Shown: positions 1 through 4,711 of the stretch, piece by piece
Layout: each line of letters opens with the position of its first letter
Position numbering within the stretch: the stretch's first letter is position 1
Origin: Actinomycetota bacterium
GTDB lineage: Bacteria > Actinomycetota > Actinomycetes > Propionibacteriales > Propionibacteriaceae
DNA: 5,568 bases
Reading direction: 5' to 3'
Assembly: GCA_016213595.1 (NCBI GenBank)
Contig: JACRAA010000130.1
Span: forward strand, 1 to 5,568
Notes under the pieces: model-generated
Databases searched by the model: none
Told to the model about the DNA's origin: nothing
The model's input: only the letters and a program-made list of their open reading frames with translations
Position numbers and translations under genes: made by a program

Positions 1-928
1 GACCCGGCGCACCACCGGTGCCGACACCACCACGGCCGCGTCCGGGACCACCCGGACCGCCCGCACGGGCACGGGTCGAAGGACCGCCGAGCGAGCCCGA
101 TGCCTGCTTGGGCATCATGCCCGGGTTCGGCCGCGGCATACCGCCGGGACGCGGACCGGCGGAGCCGCCGGGACGCGGCATGCGGGAGTCGGTGCCTGCG
201 CCGGGACCGCCGGGACGGGAGGTACCGACCGCGTCAGGACGCGGGCCGGGTCGACGGACGCCCATGCCCTGCGACGCCGCGTACGGGTTGTTGCCGGGCC
301 GCGGCGCGCCAGGACGGCGGCCGACGCCGCTCGGCGACGGAGCGCCCGGACGTGGCGCGCCCGGACGGGGAGCCGGTGCAGCGCCCGGGCGGGGGGCTGC
401 CGACGGAGCCGGAGGCCGCGGCCCGGGGGCTGCAGCTGCTGGACGAGGACTCGGCGCCGTGGTCGCCGGCCGGGGACCGGGCGTCCCGGTGGAGGGCGTG
501 GTCCGTGAGGGCGCGGGCGAGGACACCGGAGCCGAGGCGGCAGGTGCCGACGCGGCAGGTGCCGAGGCAGCGGGGGTCGAGGCAGCGGGGGTCGAGGCAG
601 CGGGCGCCGCCGGGGCAGCGGGCGCAGCCGGGGCGGGAACCCCCGGACGCGGGCGTGCTGCGGGGGCGGCGGTCGGAGCAGCGGCCGGCGCAGCGGGGGC
701 GGGCGCGGCAGGAGCCGGACGGCTTGCGCGTGCGGCCGGAGCTGGGGTGACCTGTGGTGCGGGCGCAGCGCTTGGGGCTGCCTTCTCACGAACCTTGCGT
801 ACGACGGGCGCCTCGAGGGTCGACGATGCGGACCGGACGAACTCGCCCATGTCGTTCAGCTTGGTGAGTAAATCTTTGCTTTCGAGTCCGAGCTCCTTGG
901 CGAGCTCCCAGACACGGACCTTGGCCAT
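1..928 (-). CDS. infB: Translation initiation factor IF-2, N-terminal part (3' end cut by window)
   Basis: IF-2 is the cytoplasmic GTPase that places fMet-tRNA on the 30S subunit and promotes 50S joining. The ATG is at 928-926. The frame stays open to the left edge, giving 309 complete codons. Residues 1-50 form the IF-2N domain: they begin MAKVRVWELAKELGLESK and include GEFVRSASSTLEAPVV, a signature of actinobacterial IF-2. Residues ~50-200 are a Pro/Ala/Ser-rich linker. Residues ~200-309 turn Gly/Pro/Arg/Asn-rich (RPGNNPYAASQGMG, later RPGG and NPGMMP). The G domain and C-terminal domains lie outside the window, so no GTP-binding motif can be checked. An AAGGAG stands at 937-932, only 3 nt before the ATG. 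Codon 20 is a rare TTA inside a small run of A/T-ending codons (16-20). The gene is last of the visible rimP-nusA-ylxR-infB series. Identification is firm. Confidence 0.96.
   Translation of the reverse strand, partial: MAKVRVWELAKELGLESKDLLTKLNDMGEFVRSASSTLEAPVVRKVREKAAPSAAPAPQVTPAPAARASRPAPAAPAPAAPAAAPTAAPAARPRPGVPAPAAPAAPAAPAASTPAASTPAASAPAASAPAASAPVSSPAPSRTTPSTGTPGPRPATTAPSPRPAAAAPGPRPPAPSAAPRPGAAPAPRPGAPRPGAPSPSGVGRRPGAPRPGNNPYAASQGMGVRRPGPRPDAVGTSRPGGPGAGTDSRMPRPGGSAGPRPGGMPRPNPGMMPKQASGSLGGPSTRARAGGPGGPGRGRGGVGTGGAPG
541..607 (-). repeat. 15-bp tandem repeat encoding PAAS(T/A) pentapeptides in the IF-2 linker
   Basis: On the plus strand the unit gtcgaggcagcgggg recurs with a 15-bp period. 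There are two near-identical copies and two or three degenerate ones. In the infB frame each unit encodes Ala-Ala-Ser-Thr/Ala-Pro, giving a run of PAAST/PAASA blocks at about residues 108-129. It keeps the reading frame and lies in a linker expected to be disordered. It is best read as an in-frame minisatellite whose copy number can drift, not as a mobile or CRISPR repeat. Confidence 0.75.
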
Positions 929-965
929 GATCTCCTTCAGGTCCGGAGCTCAGCGCCGTCGGACC
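929..965 (-). promoter_or_regulatory. infB ribosome binding region with possible SD-sequestering structure
   Basis: Read on the minus strand, GGTCCG (965-960) can pair with CGGACC (945-940) around a 14-nt loop, ending 2 nt before the AAGGAG Shine-Dalgarno at 937-932. The loop carries GAGCTC. GAGCTCC (951-945) can instead pair with GGAGATC (935-929) at six of seven positions, which would cover the Shine-Dalgarno up to the start codon. The two pairings share base 945. They could be alternatives or, with slight fraying, form an H-type pseudoknot. The complementarity is seen; a regulatory role is inference. Confidence 0.35.
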
Positions 966-967
966 GG

Positions 968-1041
968 TTAGTTGGTGGTGTTGCTCATTGCGGCGTACTC
1001 ATCGAGTGGTCATGAGCGTGAGCCCACTTTCTGGTCGTCAC
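968..1041 (-). other. Chain of overlapping mini-ORFs in the ylxR-infB spacer (possible leader peptides)
   Basis: On the infB-sense strand, four very short frames are linked by 4-nt start/stop overlaps: GTG-GSRS-stop (1027-1010), ATG-TTR-stop (1013-999), ATG-STPQ-stop (1002-985) and ATG-SNTTN-stop (988-968). Each downstream ATG overlaps the preceding TGA as ATGA. The STPQ frame is also open upstream to a GTG at 1041, giving an 18-codon frame (TTRKWAHAHDHSMSTPQ after the start). The last stop (TAA, 970-968) lies 39 nt before the infB ATG. None has a strong Shine-Dalgarno. The ATGA units also form imperfect direct repeats (ATGACCA, ATGAGTA, ATGAGCA). The chain is directly visible; translation is not shown. 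Confidence 0.35.
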
Positions 1042-1066
1042 CTGCCCGATCGGGCAGTCAGTGCCC
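1042..1066 (-). promoter_or_regulatory. Mutually exclusive GC hairpins downstream of ylxR (attenuator-like)
   Basis: Positions 1042-1057 are a perfect 16-bp palindrome, CTGCCCGATCGGGCAG, able to form a 6-bp stem with a GATC loop in RNA. Just upstream in the transcript, GGGCA (1066-1062) can pair with the same TGCCC arm (1056-1052) around CTGAC. The middle arm therefore has two possible partners. No U-tract follows on the minus strand, so a classical intrinsic terminator is unlikely. A processing site, a pause or an RNA switch is possible, as is a DNA-binding palindrome. Confidence 0.4.
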
Positions 1067-1077
1067 AAGTCTAGGCC

Positions 1078-1344
1078 CTACTCCTCGCCTGCCTGAAATC
1101 CGACGCGGGCGCACAGATCCTCGGCGTCCACGACGATGCCCGGCGTCCTCAACGCTCGAGCCCAGGCCTTGCGCCGGGTCGCCACCTGGATGCAGTCGCG
1201 TCGCGGGTGGACCCAGGCGCCGCGGCCCGGGAGCCGGTGACGCTCGTCGACTGCGATCCCACCGGGAGTCGCGACGACACGCACGAGCTGGGCCGTCGTC
1301 GCACGGGTCCGGCATCCGACACAGGTCCGTTCAGGGAGGGCCAC
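1078..1344 (-). CDS. ylxR: YlxR/DUF448 family RNA-binding protein
   Basis: This is an 88-residue basic protein of the YlxR (DUF448) family, usually 80-100 residues and encoded between nusA and infB. The signature RTCVGCR is at residues 6-12, with the paired Cys8 and Cys11. Family features follow in order: LVRVV (20-24), LPGRGAWVHP (38-47), Cys51, then a basic helix with ATRRKAWARALR (55-66). Family members bind RNA, and Bacillus YlxR has been reported to modulate RNase P (RnpM); the role here is inferred. The GTG at 1344 is the only ATG/GTG that keeps the family N-terminus, but it lacks a good Shine-Dalgarno. A GGGGGAGGG run at 1376-1368 stands before an out-of-frame GTG at 1364, and an in-frame CTG lies at 1359, so the start is uncertain. 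It lies 47 nt after the nusA stop. Confidence 0.9.
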   Translation of the reverse strand: MALPERTCVGCRTRATTAQLVRVVATPGGIAVDERHRLPGRGAWVHPRRDCIQVATRRKAWARALRTPGIVVDAEDLCARVGFQAGEE

Positions 1345-1391
1345 CGGCTCACCGTACAGATCACCAGCCCTCCCCCGACACTCGACGTCGC

Positions 1392-2375
1392 TCAGGACGG
1401 GCTGTCCCCTGCCGCGACGTCCGGACGGATGTCGATCCGCCAGCCCGTGAGGCGCGCGGCCAGACGCGCGTTCTGGCCCTCCCGCCCGATCGCGAGGCTC
1501 AGCTGGTAGTCGGGGACGATGACTCGCGCCGACTTGGCGAGGGGGTCGACGACCTCCACGCTGGACACGCGCGCCGGCGACAGCGCCGAGGCGACGAAGC
1601 GCGCCGGGTCCTCGGACCAGTCGACGATGTCGATCTTCTCGTCGCTCAGCTCGTGCATGACGGCCCGCACCCGCTGGCCCATGGGGCCGATGCAGGCGCC
1701 CTTCGCGGAGACGTCCGGGTTGGTGCTCCGGACGGCCAGCTTCGTACGGTGCCCTGCTTCCCGCGCGATGGACTTGATCTCGACGATGCCCTGCTCGATC
1801 TCGGGCACCTCGAGCCGGAACAGCTTCTCGACGAGACCGGGATGGGTCCGGGACACGACGACCTGGAGACCGCGGAGCTCGCGGCGGACGGCGACGACGT
1901 ACACCCGCAGCCGCCTCCCGTGGCTGTAGTCCTCGCCGGGTACCTGCTCGGCCTGCGGCAGGATCGCCTCGACCTTGCCGAGGTCGACGCGCACGGTCGG
2001 GCTGTGCCGGTCCTGCTGCACGACACCGAGCAGGATGTCGCCCTCGATGGCAGCGAAGTGCCCGTACTTCTGGTCGTCCTCCGCCTCACGCAGCCGCTGC
2101 ATGACGATCTGCCTCGCCGTGGCGGCCGCGATCCGTCCGAAGTCCGTGGGCGTGTCGTCGTACTCGCCGACCTTCTCGCCCTCCTCGTTGAGCTCGGGTG
2201 CGAGCACGTGCACAGCCCCGGACTTGCGGTCGATCGTGACCCGGGCGTCCTTCACGTGGTGGTCGGTCTTCTGGTAGGCGTTGATGAGGGCGTCCTCGAG
2301 CGCGTCGATGACGATCGACATCGGGATGTCCTTGTCGGCCTCGAGCTGTCGCAGTGCAGCCATGTCGATGTCCAT
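1392..2375 (-). CDS. nusA: Transcription termination/antitermination factor NusA
   Basis: NusA binds RNA polymerase and nascent RNA and controls pausing, termination and antitermination, including on rRNA operons. The product is 327 residues. The N-terminal RNAP-binding domain covers ~1-105 (MDIDMAALRQLEADK, later DDTPTDFGRIAAATARQ). The S1 domain covers ~110-178 (GDILLGVVQQ through VVVSRTHP). KH1 carries GACIGPMG at 226-233, and KH2 carries AIGREGQN at 295-302 followed by ARLTGWRIDI. It ends shortly after KH2 without the acidic repeats of E. coli NusA, as is normal for actinobacteria. The ATG at 2375 follows GAGGAG (2385-2380) by 4 nt and the rimP stop by one nucleotide, so translation is probably coupled to rimP. 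The alternative Met5 is too far from that Shine-Dalgarno. Confidence 0.97.
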   Translation of the reverse strand: MDIDMAALRQLEADKDIPMSIVIDALEDALINAYQKTDHHVKDARVTIDRKSGAVHVLAPELNEEGEKVGEYDDTPTDFGRIAAATARQIVMQRLREAEDDQKYGHFAAIEGDILLGVVQQDRHSPTVRVDLGKVEAILPQAEQVPGEDYSHGRRLRVYVVAVRRELRGLQVVVSRTHPGLVEKLFRLEVPEIEQGIVEIKSIAREAGHRTKLAVRSTNPDVSAKGACIGPMGQRVRAVMHELSDEKIDIVDWSEDPARFVASALSPARVSSVEVVDPLAKSARVIVPDYQLSLAIGREGQNARLAARLTGWRIDIRPDVAAGDSPS

Positions 2376-2376
2376 G

Positions 2377-2877
2377 TCACTCCTCGGTGTCGAAGTCGTC
2401 GTCGATGTCGGGGTCGCGCGGCCGGTTGAGCTCCACCTGGACGACCGCCCGCTTCACGTCGCCGTACGAGACGGTCTGCGGGGAGCCGTCGACGACCAGG
2501 GTCGCGTCGTCATCGCTGGTCGCGGTGATCCGCCCGGTCAGCTTCGTACCGTCCGTGAGGGTCACAGCGACGAGCCTGCCCAGGTTGCGCCGCCAGTGAG
2601 CCGGCTTCGCCAGGGGGGCCCCCACACCACGTGAGCTCACCTCGAGGACGTACGGCTGGCTGCCCGTCTCCTCCGAGGCGTCCAGCGCATCCGACACAGC
2701 CCTGGTCGCATCGGCCACCTCGTCGAGGAGCGGTCCCCTGCCTTGCGGGCCGTCGCCGTCGACCGTGATGCGGAGGACCGAGCGCGCGCCGGCACCCACC
2801 ACGACGAGGTCGTCCAGCTCCAGACCACGGTCGGTGAGGACCGGTTCCAGCAGCGCGCGCAGGCGAGCGACGTTCAT
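2377..2877 (-). CDS. rimP: Ribosome maturation factor RimP
   Basis: RimP assists late 30S subunit assembly. The product is 166 residues, near the family norm. Residues 1-90 are the N-terminal alpha/beta domain (ARLRALLEPVL, then VLRITVDGD at 34-42). Residues ~92-150 are the SH3-like domain (HWRRNLGRLVAVTLTDGTKLTGRIT). The tail is strongly acidic (DPDIDDDFDTEE). The usual family hinge SSPGxxRPL reads SSRGVGAPL here (81-89), losing the Pro and the Arg. The ATG at 2877 was chosen because the family homology begins there, although the frame is open far upstream opposite the divergent lipoprotein gene. GGAGGA at 2886-2881 lies only 3 nt from the ATG. As the first gene before nusA, it is probably the head of the operon. 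Confidence 0.94.
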   Translation of the reverse strand: MNVARLRALLEPVLTDRGLELDDLVVVGAGARSVLRITVDGDGPQGRGPLLDEVADATRAVSDALDASEETGSQPYVLEVSSRGVGAPLAKPAHWRRNLGRLVAVTLTDGTKLTGRITATSDDDATLVVDGSPQTVSYGDVKRAVVQVELNRPRDPDIDDDFDTEE

Positions 2878-2913
2878 TGGTCCTCCGGTTGGGTCGAGCT
2901 GTTGTAGACGACC

Positions 2914-2919
2914 AGCATA
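2914..2919 (-). promoter_or_regulatory. Candidate -10 box of the rimP-nusA-ylxR-infB operon
   Basis: On the minus strand TATGCT (2919-2914) matches the T, A and final T of a sigma70-type TANNNT. A start around 2907 would give a leader of about 30 nt before the rimP ATG. The element 17 bp upstream (CCAACA, 2942-2937) resembles TTGACA only in its last three bases. It lies in the only gap upstream of the operon, which is the main support. This is a weak motif-based call. Confidence 0.3.
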
Positions 2920-2931
2920 GGCGCGGGACAG

Positions 2932-2937
2932 TAGGTT
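2932..2937 (+). promoter_or_regulatory. Candidate -10 box for leaderless transcription of the lipoprotein gene
   Basis: TAGGTT fits TANNNT and occupies exactly -12 to -7 relative to the A of the ATG at 2944. This is the geometry of leaderless actinobacterial promoters, where transcription begins at the start codon. No Shine-Dalgarno-like GGAG/GAGG lies in the 20 nt before the ATG, which agrees with leaderless initiation. No convincing -35 element is present. It sits 12 bp from the rimP -10 candidate on the other strand, so the two promoters would overlap. Confidence 0.4.
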
Positions 2938-2943
2938 GTTGGC

Positions 2944-3888
2944 ATGCACCGCCGGACCCTGCTGCTGGGCGCCCTCGGCCTCGGCGCAGCAGGATGCTCC
3001 CTGAGTGACCCCCGGATCGCCGGCAGTCCCCAGCCCCCCTATACGCCGCCGCCGCCCGTACCGCCCGTGGGCGCGGACCATCTCGCCGGGCTCGAGGGCG
3101 CGGCCGCCGCCCTGCTGTCCGCCATGGCGGCCTCGCCCTGGGCCGGCGGCGACGCACCGCGCTTCCAGGTGCTCGCCGGGATCCACAGTCTCCACGAGGC
3201 CGTCCTGATGACGCCCGAGCCGCTGCTGCGCGAGCCCGCGGCCGTCGAGCCTCCGACCGTCGGGGCGCCTGTCACGCGCGAGCAGGGGTTGGCCGCCGCG
3301 GCCGCCGCTCTCGGCACCCTCCACGACGCCCACGCGGCCTTGGCGGCGCAGGCCAGCGGGGTGCTGGCCGCGTTCTGGGCAGCCCAGGCGGCGTCCGCGG
3401 TCCAGTCGCGAACGCTCCTCACCGCCAGCGCCGGCGCCCTGACCAAGGCCGTACCGCAGCGGGAGGTCGCTGTCCTGCCCGCGAGGGCCGCGGCTGACCA
3501 GCTCCTGGACCGGTACCACGAGGCGGCGTACGGACTCGAGTCGGCGCTCGGACGACTCACGAACGGCAGCCCGTCCCGTACGGCCCTCGAGGGCATGGTC
3601 TCGGCCGTGAAGACCCAGCGGGACGTCCTCGTGGCGCGCAGCAGGGCCGCGTCCCAGACGCCGGTCCCCGGCGCCCCCGCCTACTCGGTCCCCGCGACGG
3701 CCACCGACGACGAGGTCCGCGCCCTGGTGGCACGGCTGCTCAGGGCGGTCACAGAGGCAGCCGCTGTCGTCGTGGCGAGCGTGGCCACCGACCGCGACAC
3801 CGCCGTGGCCGACCTCGTCACCGCGTCCACGCTGGGCCTGCCGGCGGGCATGGGGCTGGCCGACTACCCCGGGTGGCCCGACAGCTGA
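2944..3888 (+). CDS. Secreted alanine-rich lipoprotein with ferritin-like (DUF4439) domain
   Basis: The product is 314 residues. Residues 1-18 are a lipoprotein signal peptide: Arg3-Arg4, a hydrophobic core (TLLLGALGLG), and a lipobox ending AAGC with Cys18. The RRTLLLG text could be a Tat signal. A Pro-rich spacer follows (30-42). Residues ~44-165 are Ala-rich helices with repeated histidines (HSLH 81-84, HDAH 127-130). Residues ~183-310 fit the DUF4439 ferritin-like four-helix bundle: YHEAAYGLESALGRL, a second helix with KTQRDVLVARSRAA, the AYSVP turn, a third helix (VRALVARLLRAVTEAAAVVV), and a GLADYPGWP end. Function is unknown, and no complete pair of ExxH iron ligands is evident. In M. 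tuberculosis the same position holds two genes (Rv2843, Rv2844, from memory), so this may be a fusion of both. It is divergent from rimP and probably monocistronic. Confidence 0.85.
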   Translation: MHRRTLLLGALGLGAAGCSLSDPRIAGSPQPPYTPPPPVPPVGADHLAGLEGAAAALLSAMAASPWAGGDAPRFQVLAGIHSLHEAVLMTPEPLLREPAAVEPPTVGAPVTREQGLAAAAAALGTLHDAHAALAAQASGVLAAFWAAQAASAVQSRTLLTASAGALTKAVPQREVAVLPARAAADQLLDRYHEAAYGLESALGRLTNGSPSRTALEGMVSAVKTQRDVLVARSRAASQTPVPGAPAYSVPATATDDEVRALVARLLRAVTEAAAVVVASVATDRDTAVADLVTASTLGLPAGMGLADYPGWPDS

Positions 3889-3894
3889 CTCCGC

Positions 3895-3910
3895 CGCCCG
3901 AGACTGGGCG
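3895..3910. terminator. Possible bidirectional hairpin terminator between convergent genes
   Basis: CGCCC (3895-3899) pairs with GGGCG (3906-3910) around GAGACT, 6 nt after the lipoprotein stop and 12 nt beyond the TSUP stop on the other strand. It is the only inverted repeat I see in the 34-nt convergent gap, so it could serve both transcripts. The stem is short (5 bp plus a possible G-U) and no T-tract follows on either strand. U-less GC hairpins have been proposed as terminators in high-GC actinobacteria, but this one is unproven. Confidence 0.4.
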
Positions 3911-3922
3911 CAGGCTCGCAGC

Positions 3923-4711
3923 TCAGACGACGAGCTGGACCGTGTCCCAGGCCAGCTTGACGGCGAGCGCGCTGACGGTCACGAGGAAGACCTTGCGCAC
4001 GAACCCGTTCCCGTGACGCAGCGCCATCCGCGCCCCGATCGCGCCGCCGGACAGGTTCGCGACGGCCATCACGGCTCCGATCCCCCACAGCACGTGGCCG
4101 CTCGTGCCCAGCACGACGAGTGCCGCGACGTTCGTCGTGAGGTTGGCGAGCTTCGTGAGCACGGTCGCGGCGAGGAAGCCGTACCCGACGACCGCGACGA
4201 GCAGGATGACGAAGAACGTGCCGGTGCCCGGGCCGACCAGCCCGTCCCAGAGCCCCACGCCGAGCCCGATGGCGACGACCCGGAGCACCCGCGCCCGCCC
4301 TTCGTGGCGCAGCACCGTCTCCATCCCCAGGGCGGGGCGGCGAAGCGTGTAGATGCCGACGACGATGACCGTGACGAGCACGAGCGGGGTGAACAGGGTC
4401 CTCGGCACGAACCGTACGAGCTGGGCGCCCGTCGTCGACCCCGCATAGGCGGCGGCCATCAGCGGCAGCGCCACAACCCACTCCACCCGTACCTTCGAGA
4501 GGTACGTGCCGGTCGCCACGGCGGTACCGGCCGCGCTCGACAGCTTGTTCGTGCCCGACACCGTGGCGACCGCCGTGTCTGCGGGGAGCCCGATGAGCAG
4601 GCTCGGCAGCTGGATGAGCCCGCCGCCGCCGACCACGGAGTCCACCCACCCCGCCGCGAAGGCCGCGACGACGAGCAGCGCCAGTGTCGCCAGCGGCAGG
4701 CCGAGGGTCAC
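3923..4711 (-). CDS. TSUP/TauE-SafE (YfcA-like, UPF0721) membrane transporter
   Basis: The product is a 262-residue hydrophobic inner-membrane protein with about seven or eight segments. The diagnostic TSUP signature appears twice, reflecting the family's internal duplication: GWVDSVVGGGGLIQLP at 21-36 and GLWDGLVGPGTGTFFV at 153-168. Each is followed by a second shared motif, GTNKLSSAAGT (53-63) and LTKLANLTTNVAAL (185-198). The first motif with VDSVVGGGG and GTNKL is closest to the YfcA subgroup. TSUP proteins move sulfite, sulfonates, sulfur compounds or organic anions; the substrate here cannot be read from sequence. The start is a GTG that overlaps the proS TGA as GTGA (4711-4708). GGGGAG at 4718-4713 is almost touching the start, so translation probably depends on ribosomes ending proS. 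Confidence 0.9.
   Translation of the reverse strand: MTLGLPLATLALLVVAAFAAGWVDSVVGGGGLIQLPSLLIGLPADTAVATVSGTNKLSSAAGTAVATGTYLSKVRVEWVVALPLMAAAYAGSTTGAQLVRFVPRTLFTPLVLVTVIVVGIYTLRRPALGMETVLRHEGRARVLRVVAIGLGVGLWDGLVGPGTGTFFVILLVAVVGYGFLAATVLTKLANLTTNVAALVVLGTSGHVLWGIGAVMAVANLSGGAIGARMALRHGNGFVRKVFLVTVSALAVKLAWDTVQLVV

Noticed and set aside
541..607. CRISPR-like or mobile repeat array
   Set aside because: The 15-bp units have no unique spacers and encode an in-frame pentapeptide repeat in IF-2.
869..883. Internal or antisense promoter in the AT-rich patch of infB
   Set aside because: TAAATC on the plus strand has no -35 partner at a suitable distance and no gene follows it in that direction; it is better described as a rare-codon cluster.
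18..971. Plus-strand 317-residue Gly/Pro/Arg-rich open frame opposite infB
   Set aside because: It is the exact antisense of the IF-2 linker; low complexity and very high GC suppress stop codons. No Shine-Dalgarno or family resemblance, and the IF-2 frame on the other strand is unmistakable.
1042..1057. Intrinsic terminator after ylxR
   Set aside because: The palindrome is strong but no U-rich tract follows on the minus strand and infB continues downstream, so it is kept only as a regulatory hairpin candidate.
972..2429. Plus-strand 485-residue open frame opposite ylxR and nusA
   Set aside because: It begins inside the ylxR-infB spacer and runs antisense through ylxR and nusA; Asp/His/Arg-rich text typical of the antisense frame of a high-GC gene, with no recognisable domain.
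2878..3519. N-terminal extension of the rimP frame to 380 residues
   Set aside because: The extension runs antisense through the lipoprotein gene and is low-complexity; RimP homology and a Shine-Dalgarno point to the ATG at 2877.
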